From assembly GCA_002407865.1 (NCBI GenBank), contig DHPI01000048.1, positions 8,073 to 14,689 of the forward strand: a DNA stretch of 6,617 nt, in the 5' to 3' direction. Below are positions 1 through 6,514 of this stretch, one piece after another (position 1 is the first letter of the stretch; each line of letters begins with the position of its first letter). The notes below the pieces were generated by a model, which saw only the letters and a list, made by a program, of their open reading frames with translations, did not search any database and was not told the DNA's origin. Source of the DNA: Spirochaetia bacterium UBA5368 (GTDB lineage: Bacteria; Spirochaetota; UBA4802; UBA5368). Position numbers and translations under genes: made by a program.

Positions 1-716
1 CGAATACGCAGACAAACTTCACGATAGCCCCGCCGCCGCTGGGATATCCTGAATATCCGGAAGAATCGACGGTATCGCAAACGCTCAATTTTACAGGTGC
101 GATTATCAGAGGAAAAGACCTGTCAGTTAACGGCTTCCTCCTTGGATGGATACCCCGCTACGGCGGCGATTGGGGAGCGATTGATTGTTTGGTCAGCATG
201 TTTGTCATGAGTGGCGACATCGATATGGGTTCCGGTTCCCAATCATTGACATTCGTTGGATTTGACCTGGCCCCGGCGATTGAGTTGCCGATTATTAATA
301 CGGAACCGTTCAAGCTTGTTTTGTTCGGCGGGTTTGACATGTTGTTGTCAAGAGCATCGTTTTCAACAACGGATCCTTATTCAAGCGGCAATACAATGAA
401 ATGGTACTTTGATACGGTTCAATATGGCCCCCTTGCCGGGATACAGGCGCATATAGCGCTTGCCGAAAGCCTTTTGCTTTCACCATTTGTCATGATTAAA
501 TCGATGAGGGGAAGCGTGGACGTGACAACCGATCCTGCGTATGTGGGTTTTCAGACATCGTACGATATACCGGCATTTACCGTTATGACCTATGGCTTTG
601 ACATTGTAGAAAAAACTACGGGGCTTACGTTAAGCGGATTGCTGCAACTGACCGGTAGTACGAGTGAGACTCAATCGGTAAAGAGTTATGTCTTTGGCGT
701 AAGTATAAAATTGTAA
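1..716 (+). CDS. Outer-membrane beta-barrel protein, C-terminal part (5' truncated)
   Basis: The frame is open from base 3 to the TAA at 714-716, giving 237 codons with no start inside the window that must be the true one, so the gene begins upstream. The translation has no cysteine-rich or catalytic motif. It is rich in Gly, Ser, Thr and aromatic residues, with alternating polar and hydrophobic stretches separated by short turns, as in transmembrane beta-strands. The last residues, SYVFGVSIKL, place hydrophobic or aromatic side chains at positions -1, -3, -5, -7 and -9. This is the pattern of the C-terminal beta-signal recognised by the BAM machinery, although the final residue is Leu rather than the usual Phe. 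I infer a barrel protein in the outer membrane. Substrate and family are not recognisable. Its base composition is visibly more AT-rich than the genes downstream. Confidence 0.65.
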   Translation, partial: NTQTNFTIAPPPLGYPEYPEESTVSQTLNFTGAIIRGKDLSVNGFLLGWIPRYGGDWGAIDCLVSMFVMSGDIDMGSGSQSLTFVGFDLAPAIELPIINTEPFKLVLFGGFDMLLSRASFSTTDPYSSGNTMKWYFDTVQYGPLAGIQAHIALAESLLLSPFVMIKSMRGSVDVTTDPAYVGFQTSYDIPAFTVMTYGFDIVEKTTGLTLSGLLQLTGSTSETQSVKSYVFGVSIKL

Positions 717-1022
717 ATTTTCATATTTTCAGATCTTTGTTGGGTGCCTCATTCAATAAGAGTGCAGCGAGGGGGTGCGCCAATCCGTGCATGCGGATTT
801 CACTCCCTGTGTGCATCCTTTCGCGGCACTGGTTTCTCATGCGCATTGCCGGGCGGCCGCTGTTATCGCACTGTATGTAATAATTCATTTTATCGTAGCA
901 CTGGTTGTGCGAAATCACCTCACGTCCAATAAAATACTTGATGATTCTGGCCAATAATTTTAGCCTTACCGCCTGCACGCGATTTCCATGTGCAAACGAT
1001 GTGAAAGAGGTAGTATAAACCG
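717..1022. other. 306-base intergenic gap without a convincing gene
   Basis: No clear hairpin followed by T's ends the barrel gene. The gap contains a small palindrome (782-799) and three GCACTG-centred motifs (826, 868, 898). A GTG-initiated 85-codon reading frame lies on the minus strand (978-721), but it has no recognisable domain. A possible -10 box TAAAAT lies at 930-935 with no good -35 partner at 17 bases, so the serC promoter, presumably here, cannot be placed with confidence. The serC ribosome binding site AAAGAGG is at 1004-1010. Confidence 0.6.
782..799. repeat. Short inverted repeat in the barrel-serC gap
   Basis: AATCCG at 782-787 is the exact reverse complement of CGGATT at 794-799, with the 6-base spacer TGCATG. 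It could be a protein-binding site or a small hairpin. No T-run follows, so it is not an intrinsic terminator on the + strand. A 6-base arm pair can occur by chance. Confidence 0.35.
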
Positions 1023-2108
1023 ATGTCGAGAATTTACAATTTTGCGGCAGGACCGTCGACGCTGCCCCTGCCCGCGCTTGAAGAGGCCGCGCGGGAGCTT
1101 GTCGAGTATCAAAATACCGGCATGTCGCTCATCGAGATGAGCCATCGCGGTAAAATATATGACGGCATCCACAACGAGACGATCGCGCTCGTGCGCGAAC
1201 TGCTGTGCGTCCCCGACGATTTTCATGTGCTGTTTCTTCAGGGCGGCGCCACGCTGCAATTCGGCATGGTGCCGATGGCGTTTCTGCACCCCGGCGAAAC
1301 CGCAGAGCACATAATTACCGGCCACTGGGCGCAGCGCGCCTATAATGACGCCGCACTGACGGGCGGCGCGTCGATCATATGGGATGGCGGGGACGCTCGC
1401 TATACGCGCATTCCGCGCCAGGATGAGCTGCATATTTCCCGGGATGCCGCATATGTGCACGTCTGTTCGAATGAAACGATCGGCGGCATCCAGTGGCCCG
1501 CGCTCCCCGACACGGGCGACGCGCCGCTTGTCGTTGATATGTCGTCGGATATCCTCTCGCGGCCTGTCCGCTGGGACGGCCTCGGCATGCTGTTTGCGGG
1601 CACGCAGAAGAATCTGGCGCCGGCAGGGATGGCGCTGGTCGTTCTGCACAGGGGCTTTGCCGAAAGGGCGCGGAAAGACCTGCCGGCATATCTGCGTTAT
1701 GACCTGCACATTGCGAACAATTCGATGTACAACACGCCGTCCACCTTCGTGATATGGATGACGAACCTCACGTTGAAGTGGCTCAAGGGAATGGGCGGTC
1801 TGCCGGCGATCGAGAAGCTGCGTGACGAAAAGGCGGCCATGCTCTATAATTGTATTGACGAGAGCCGTGGGTATTACGCAAGCCCCGTCGATCCCGAAAG
1901 CCGCTCGAAGATGAACGTGGTGTGGCGGCTTGCGGACGATGTCTCGGAAAAAACGTTTCTCGACGGGGCCGAGAAGGAGGGCCTGTGCGGACTGAAGGGC
2001 CACAAGAGCGGGGGGGGGTGCCGCGCGTCGCTGTACAACGCGATGCCCGTTGAAGGCGTCCGCGCGCTTGTGCAGTACATGACGTTCTTTATGGAAAAAA
2101 ACGGCTGA
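1023..2108 (+). CDS. serC: Phosphoserine aminotransferase
   Basis: This cytosolic, PLP-dependent class V aminotransferase converts 3-phosphohydroxypyruvate and glutamate to O-phosphoserine and 2-oxoglutarate in serine biosynthesis. Many homologues also serve pyridoxal phosphate synthesis. Its 361 residues are full length for the family. It begins with the typical NFAAGPSTLP. Visible landmarks are S40-H41-R42 (substrate contact), the cofactor-phosphate loop GGAT at 74-77, W102 stacking on the PLP ring, T152 in SNETIGG, D172 for the pyridine nitrogen, and K196 in AGTQKNLAPAG forming the Schiff base. Near the end, GHKSGGGCRAS (326-336) gives H327 and R334; the family usually has GHRSVGGxRAS, so K328 and G330 are mild departures. 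AAAGAGG lies 12 bases before the ATG. The three-glycine stretch is encoded by nine consecutive G's (2010-2018). A cupin gene follows 42 bases downstream, probably in the same operon. serA is not in the window. Confidence 0.97.
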   Translation: MSRIYNFAAGPSTLPLPALEEAARELVEYQNTGMSLIEMSHRGKIYDGIHNETIALVRELLCVPDDFHVLFLQGGATLQFGMVPMAFLHPGETAEHIITGHWAQRAYNDAALTGGASIIWDGGDARYTRIPRQDELHISRDAAYVHVCSNETIGGIQWPALPDTGDAPLVVDMSSDILSRPVRWDGLGMLFAGTQKNLAPAGMALVVLHRGFAERARKDLPAYLRYDLHIANNSMYNTPSTFVIWMTNLTLKWLKGMGGLPAIEKLRDEKAAMLYNCIDESRGYYASPVDPESRSKMNVVWRLADDVSEKTFLDGAEKEGLCGLKGHKSGGGCRASLYNAMPVEGVRALVQYMTFFMEKNG

Positions 2109-2150
2109 CTTGCAAATGTCGAGCCTGATACTTAAAGAAGGTGCCGAACG

Positions 2151-2528
2151 ATGATACGCGATACTCTCACAACACATGAACAATCTCACGAGATGGAGCA
2201 CCGCCCCTGGGGATTTTACGAGGTGCTGTCGGATATGGACGACCATAAGGTTAAGCGCATTACGGTGTATCCCGGCAAGCGGCTCAGCCTCCAGCGCCAC
2301 CGGCGGCGGTCCGAACACTGGCACTGTGTCAACGGCAGCGGCGTGGTGACGCTCGACAGCGAAAAAGTCGAGCTGACCAAAGGGAAATCCGTCGATATCG
2401 CAAGGGGGGCCGTCCACCGCGTTGAAAACACCGGCGCCATAAATTTCACCTTTATCGAGGTGCAGCAGGGCGACTACTTTGGCGAGGATGACATCGAGCG
2501 CCTCGAAGACGATTTCGGCAGGGCGTGA
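2151..2528 (+). CDS. Stand-alone cupin of the mannose-6-phosphate isomerase type II family
   Basis: The 125 residues match the C-terminal cupin of bifunctional mannose-6-phosphate isomerase/mannose-1-phosphate guanylyltransferases, but with no nucleotidyltransferase domain. Landmarks are RPWGFYEVL (18-26), KRITVYPGKRLSLQ (35-48), SEHW (54-57), the second cupin motif from G78 through H89 to N93, and the family ending VQQGDYFGEDDIERLEDDFGR. Mapping the cupin motifs gives likely metal ligands Q48, H50, E55 and H89. The proline usual in motif 2 is A84. Where relatives often read HHHR, this protein reads HRRR (50-53), so one histidine is replaced. AAGAAGG at 2135-2141, nine bases before the ATG, favours this start over the internal Met15 (2193). 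Small free-standing members of the family are often annotated as phosphomannose isomerase, but activity on mannose 6-phosphate is inferred. Co-transcription with serC is likely. Confidence 0.9.
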   Translation: MIRDTLTTHEQSHEMEHRPWGFYEVLSDMDDHKVKRITVYPGKRLSLQRHRRRSEHWHCVNGSGVVTLDSEKVELTKGKSVDIARGAVHRVENTGAINFTFIEVQQGDYFGEDDIERLEDDFGRA

Positions 2529-2544
2529 CAGCCGTAAAAAGTTC

Positions 2545-2563
2545 TTGCGCTGCGCAAATTTTT
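2545..2563 (+). terminator. Possible intrinsic terminator after the serC-cupin unit
   Basis: TTGCG (2545-2549) pairs with CGCAA (2553-2557) around a 3-base loop, and five T's follow at 2559-2563. A run of A's at 2536-2540 could extend pairing with the T's after a mismatched segment. The stem is short, so termination may be partial. Its position 17 bases after the cupin stop, with 217 bases before the next gene, supports an end of transcription here. The rest of that gap (2564-2745) shows no promoter I can defend. Confidence 0.5.
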
Positions 2564-2724
2564 ATTTCATAATCGTGTAACTTACTCGTCCAGTGGGTAC
2601 ATATCTCGTATATTGCAGTCCGTGTGCGAACATGGGATGTGATATTCCGGCGAACAAAAATCATTTCATAGCGAGCCCGCGTGCGCGCATGTCGTAAGCG
2701 GCTCATAAACGATATTTCCCTTCT

Positions 2725-2731
2725 AAGGAGG
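2725..2731 (+). promoter_or_regulatory. Strong but distant ribosome binding site of the GldA-like gene
   Basis: AAGGAGG is a near-perfect Shine-Dalgarno sequence, but it lies 14 bases before the ATG at 2746, longer than the usual 5-10. A CTG at 2740, in the same frame and two codons upstream, would sit at an ideal 8-base spacing. The protein family starts like the ATG product (Met-Ile-x-Val), so ATG is preferred. Confidence 0.6.
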
Positions 2732-2745
2732 AAGCGGTACTGCAC

Positions 2746-3687
2746 ATGATAAATGTGAACGGCGTGACAAAATATTACGGCGATTTCAGGGCCGTGAATA
2801 ACATTTCGTTTGTCATCCGCAAGGGTGAAATTACGGGACTTCTGGGGCCCAATGGCGCGGGAAAAACCACGACGCTGCGCATGCTCACGTGTTTTTTACG
2901 GCCCACGTCGGGGACGATCAGTGTCGGCGATTATCTTGCAAGCGAGAGTCCCATCGAGGTCAAGCGGCAGATTGGCTATCTGCCCGAGTCGGCGCCGCTG
3001 TACGGCGATATGCTGGTATACGATTACCTGTGGTACGTGGGAAAACTGCGCGGCGTCAACTCGGGGGACAGAATGAAGGAGATCGCCGGTGTTTGCGGCA
3101 TCACCGAGGTGATGCATAAAAATATCAGCGAGCTTTCCAAGGGATACCGCCAGCGTGTCGGTCTCGCGCACGCCATGATCCACGATCCGGAAATCCTCAT
3201 CCTCGACGAGCCGACGAGCGGCCTCGATCCGAACCAGATCATCGAAATACGAAATCTTATCAGGGAGATCGGTAAAAAGAAAACGGTCATCCTGTCAACG
3301 CACATCCTCTCTGAGGTGGAGGCCACATGCGACCGTGTCATCATCATCAACCGCGGCGACATTATAGCCGATTCGCGCACCTCCGAGCTGACATCCTCCT
3401 TCGGAGGCGGCATGAAGGTGTCGGTGCAGGTCGGCGGCGCTGATTTCGACTCGCTCAGTTCCGCGCTTGGCGGCGTGCCTGGCGTGACATCGGTTACCGG
3501 GAAACGCGAGGACGGGGGATTGTGCGGCGCGGTCGTCGCGGCGTCGCCGGGCAGCGACGTGCGGCCGGGCATCTTCACGGCTGTCAGGGACCGCGGGTGG
3601 ATACTCTACGAGATGACGCGCGAACAGGAGACGCTGGAGCATGTGTTCAGGGAGCTGACGAAGGGGGGCGACAATGAAATTCAGTGA
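2746..3687 (+). CDS. gldA: ABC transporter ATP-binding protein, GldA-like
   Basis: This is the cytoplasmic ATPase subunit that powers the permease encoded immediately downstream. All nucleotide-binding elements are visible in the 313 residues: Walker A GPNGAGKTT (34-42), signature LSKGYRQRVGLA (130-141), Walker B LILDEP (151-156) with catalytic E155, D-loop SGLD (158-161), and switch H186 in STH. The Q-loop reads IGYLPE, with Glu81 where most ABC ATPases have Gln; from memory this also occurs in GldA of Flavobacterium. Further GldA-like stretches are DPNQIIEIRNLI (161-172) and EVEATCDRVIIINRG (190-204). Residues from about 224 form a small C-terminal alpha/beta domain common in ABC-2 exporter ATPases. 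The gene overlaps the permease start by 14 bases. The assignment as an ABC-2 ATPase is firm. The gld symbol is by similarity and does not imply gliding motility. Confidence 0.93.
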   Translation: MINVNGVTKYYGDFRAVNNISFVIRKGEITGLLGPNGAGKTTTLRMLTCFLRPTSGTISVGDYLASESPIEVKRQIGYLPESAPLYGDMLVYDYLWYVGKLRGVNSGDRMKEIAGVCGITEVMHKNISELSKGYRQRVGLAHAMIHDPEILILDEPTSGLDPNQIIEIRNLIREIGKKKTVILSTHILSEVEATCDRVIIINRGDIIADSRTSELTSSFGGGMKVSVQVGGADFDSLSSALGGVPGVTSVTGKREDGGLCGAVVAASPGSDVRPGIFTAVRDRGWILYEMTREQETLEHVFRELTKGGDNEIQ

Positions 3688-4384
3688 ATCGACATCAATA
3701 ATGAAAAAGGAACTGATGAGCTATTTCGCGACGCCGATCGCGTATATCGTCATCACTGTGTTTCTCATCATCACGGGATGGTTCTTCTTTTCCACGTTTT
3801 TTCTCTACGGCCAGGCGGAGCTCAGGGGATTTTTCCAATTGCTTCCAATAGTGCTTTCGTTCGTGGTTCCCGCCGTCACCATGAGGCTTTTTTCAGAGGA
3901 AAAAAATATTGGCTCGTTTGAAATACTCATGACGCTTCCCGTTTCAACGGAGGGTGTCGTTGTCGGCAAGCTTCTGGCGGGAACGGTGTTTGTGTCGGTG
4001 ATGCTGGCGCCCACGCTGTTTTACGCCATATCGGTCGCGCTGGTCGGTTCGCTCGATTGGGGGCCGGTGCTCGGCGGCTACCTCGGCGCGGTGCTCCTGG
4101 GCGGCGCGTTTTCGGCGATCGGCGTGTTCTCTTCGTCGCTTTCGAAAAACCAGATAATCGCCTTCATCATCGGCCTGGCGATCTGCCTGGTGCTGGTGCT
4201 TATCGACAAGTTTCTCTTTTTTCTTCCTGCGCCGCTGCTCAATATTTTCGAATACCTCGGCGCCGATTATCATTTCAGAAACATCTCGAAAGGGATTATC
4301 GATTCCCGCGATATTTTATATTTCCTTTCAGTGATCGCGATAGCGCTCATCGGGACGACGAAAATTCTTGAGGAAAGGAGATAG
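3674..4384 (+). CDS. gldF: ABC-2 type permease, GldF-like
   Basis: This inner-membrane subunit of 236 residues has about six hydrophobic helices, at roughly 22-44, 54-70, 100-125, 132-155, 160-185 and 213-230. The opening KKELMSYFATPIAYIVI and the cytosolic segment RLFSEEKNIGSFEILMTLPVS (71-91), between helices 2 and 3, are characteristic of the GldF/ABC-2 permease group; that segment probably contacts the ATPase. The start overlaps the ATPase gene by 14 bases, and AAGGGGGG at 3661-3668 serves as ribosome binding site. An in-frame ATG at 3701 (Met10) is a possible alternative start, directly before KKEL. With only one permease gene present, the working transporter is probably a homodimer of this subunit with two ATPases. 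The substrate cannot be read from the sequence. Confidence 0.92.
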   Translation: MKFSESTSIMKKELMSYFATPIAYIVITVFLIITGWFFFSTFFLYGQAELRGFFQLLPIVLSFVVPAVTMRLFSEEKNIGSFEILMTLPVSTEGVVVGKLLAGTVFVSVMLAPTLFYAISVALVGSLDWGPVLGGYLGAVLLGGAFSAIGVFSSSLSKNQIIAFIIGLAICLVLVLIDKFLFFLPAPLLNIFEYLGADYHFRNISKGIIDSRDILYFLSVIAIALIGTTKILEERR

Positions 4385-4390
4385 GACGCG

Positions 4391-6514
4391 ATGAAACTCA
4401 CCATGGAACCAATCAGGCTGAAACTTGCCAGGGCAACCGCCTTCTTCGCGGATAAAAAGCGCCAGTGGATGCTGAACATCGTCATCATCGTTCTGGTCAA
4501 CCTCGTCGGTGCAGGGCTTTATTTCAGGATCGACCTGACGCGCAACAGCGCCTATTCACTGTCGAAAATCAGCAAAAAGGTGGTTGCCTCGCTCGAGGAG
4601 CCGCTGACGGTAAAAGTGTTTTTCTCGAACGACCTGCCGGCGCCGTACAATTCGGTGGCGCGGTACCTTGCAGATCTTCTGGAGGAGTATGCCCAGTATG
4701 GCGGCAAAAACTTCCGGTACGAATTTATCGACATGGAGAAACAAAAAGAGGCGGCCGCGGATTTTGGCGTGCAGCCGGTGCAGGTGCGCGAGCTTAAAAA
4801 CGACCGCGTTTCCACGCGCAGCGCCTATATGGGCATTGCGATTGTGCACGGCGACCTGATCGAAAGCGTCGATTTCATAGCTGGCCCCGAAAACAATGAG
4901 ACTTCGGGCATCGAATACAAGATTACAACGACAATCCAGAAGATGAACGGCAAGATCGATCAGCTGCTAAAACTTGACAAGCCCATACGAGTGACACTCT
5001 ATGCGAGCGGGGGGATGCCGATACAGGGAATGCAGAACGCGGCCGACACCATCGAGGGTATCGTGCAAAAGGCGAGCAGCCGCAACTACGGCAAGCTCGA
5101 GTTTAATTATGTAAATCCCGATCGCGAAAAAAACGCGCTTGGCATGGCCGATGTCTATGGCATTCCGAAGCTGGCGTGGCCGGCATTCACCTCGGCGGAC
5201 GGGCGGCGCGTGCCGGCCGGCGAGGGGATGATCGGCATGGTCGTTGAATGCGGTGAGAAGTTCGAGGTGATACAGCTTCTGTCGCGCACGCTGTTCGGGC
5301 AGTACTCGGTGGCGGGACTTGACAACCTTGACGATCGTATCAGTACCGCGATCGATAACCTTGTCAGCATTAATCCGAGGATCGGATACATTACGGGCCA
5401 CGGTGAGCGCGACCTGGCGAACCAGCGCGACGGCGCGTCGACCTTCCATGAGGCCGCCGGCGATATGTACGAATTCAAGACGATCGATCTTACAAAAGAA
5501 GATATCCCGTCTGATATCCAAACCATAATTATAAACGGCCCGCGAAGCGAGTTTGCCGATGCCGAGCTGTATAAAATCGATCAGTATCTTATGCAGGGAC
5601 GTTCGGTGCTTGTGTTTCTTGATTCATTCTTGGAGATGCAGCCCGACGGCCAGAATATGTTTATGCGCGAGCCCGTGGTGCTTCCAGTGATGACCGGCCT
5701 GGACAAATTGCTGGCGCATTACGGTATTTCCGTCAACAGGGACATTGTGCTTGATGAAAACTGCTATCGCGCGACCATGCGCGGTCTCGGAGAACAAAGC
5801 CTCTATTTCGCGCCGCTTATTGACGAAAGCGGCCTCAGCCGGGAAAGCGTCATCACGAAATATTTAAAACGCATTATCTTCATCAAGGCATCGTCGCTCG
5901 AGTTCCGCGACGACGCGAGCGGGGGGCAGGTCGCGAAATCGGCGATCATATCGTCATCGAAAAAAGGCTGGCGTATGGAGGGGCGCATCAGTTTTACGCC
6001 CTGGTCGATGAGCCCGCCGCAGCAGGGTCAGATGAAGCAGTATATGCTTGCCGCGATGGTGTCGGGAACGCTGCCTGCCTATTTTGCCGGAAAGGAGATG
6101 CCCGCAGGCGATCCGAAAGTGGCGGGCGTTGCGAAACCAGGCACAGGCGCGCCGGTTGCCCCGGTGGCGGCGATCACGCGCTCGGTGAAGCCGGCGCGTG
6201 TCATGGTTGTGGGGACATCCGAAATCACCACTCCCAATGTTGTCGACAAGGAGGGAAAATCGCCGAATGCTGTCTTTCTGCATAACAGCATCGATTATCT
6301 GAACGGCAATTACGATATGCCCGAGATGCGGAGCAAGGGGCTCGATCTGAATCCGCTGAAAGATGCGGGTGAGAGTGCGAAACTTGCGATGAAGCTCTTC
6401 AATATCGCCGGTTTGACGCTGCTTGTCGTTTTCGCCGGTTTTGTGATGTGGCGGGTAAGAATTCGGCGTACAAGAAGAATCATGGGAGAATTTGCCGCGG
6501 AGGTGAAGAAATGA
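4391..6514 (+). CDS. gldG: GldG-like auxiliary subunit of an ABC-2 transporter
   Basis: This 707-residue protein is anchored at both ends: a helix at about 27-45 preceded by DKKR, and a second at about 669-687 followed by an Arg-rich tail. The roughly 620 residues between should be extracytoplasmic. After the first helix comes the family opening FRIDLTRNSAYSLSKISKKV (45-64) and LTVKVFFSNDLP. The middle has IGYITGHGERDL (331-342), a typical GldG motif. It is followed by IIINGPRSEF (379-388) and YLMQGRSVLVFLD (399-411), resembling the auxiliary domain PF09822 and the related GIFT fold. A Pro/Ala/Gly-rich linker (570-597) precedes a last small domain. No catalytic motif is evident. AAAGGAG at 4374-4380, ten bases before the ATG, supports this start over Met5. 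The gene lies 6 bases after the permease and overlaps the next gene by 4 bases (ATGA). GldG is known as a partner of GldA and GldF, and its mechanism is unresolved. Confidence 0.9.
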   Translation: MKLTMEPIRLKLARATAFFADKKRQWMLNIVIIVLVNLVGAGLYFRIDLTRNSAYSLSKISKKVVASLEEPLTVKVFFSNDLPAPYNSVARYLADLLEEYAQYGGKNFRYEFIDMEKQKEAAADFGVQPVQVRELKNDRVSTRSAYMGIAIVHGDLIESVDFIAGPENNETSGIEYKITTTIQKMNGKIDQLLKLDKPIRVTLYASGGMPIQGMQNAADTIEGIVQKASSRNYGKLEFNYVNPDREKNALGMADVYGIPKLAWPAFTSADGRRVPAGEGMIGMVVECGEKFEVIQLLSRTLFGQYSVAGLDNLDDRISTAIDNLVSINPRIGYITGHGERDLANQRDGASTFHEAAGDMYEFKTIDLTKEDIPSDIQTIIINGPRSEFADAELYKIDQYLMQGRSVLVFLDSFLEMQPDGQNMFMREPVVLPVMTGLDKLLAHYGISVNRDIVLDENCYRATMRGLGEQSLYFAPLIDESGLSRESVITKYLKRIIFIKASSLEFRDDASGGQVAKSAIISSSKKGWRMEGRISFTPWSMSPPQQGQMKQYMLAAMVSGTLPAYFAGKEMPAGDPKVAGVAKPGTGAPVAPVAAITRSVKPARVMVVGTSEITTPNVVDKEGKSPNAVFLHNSIDYLNGNYDMPEMRSKGLDLNPLKDAGESAKLAMKLFNIAGLTLLVVFAGFVMWRVRIRRTRRIMGEFAAEVKK

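Noticed and set aside
966..2417. 483-codon open frame on the minus strand, antisense to serC and the cupin
   Set aside because: It lies opposite two well-recognised genes, is unusually rich in Arg, His and Ala, has no domain, and is the typical shadow of GC-rich codon usage.
2609..2618. TATATT (2609-2614) and TTGCAG (2613-2618) as promoter boxes for the Gld-like operon
   Set aside because: TATATT has no -35 partner at 16-18 bases, and TTGCAG has no -10 match at proper spacing, so no promoter is claimed.
2638..2656. TGTGA-like half site upstream of the GldA-like gene, considered as a CRP-type operator
   Set aside because: The second half-site is missing (no TCACA at the right spacing), so there is no palindrome.
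2673..2704. GAGCC / GGCTC inverted repeat before the GldA-like gene
   Set aside because: Arms are only 5 bases with a 22-base spacer and no T-run; expected by chance in GC-rich DNA.
2452..2745. 97-codon minus-strand frame covering the cupin-gldA gap
   Set aside because: It overlaps the cupin 3' end, has no recognisable domain, and its composition (many Arg, Ile and Thr) looks like chance translation of non-coding DNA.
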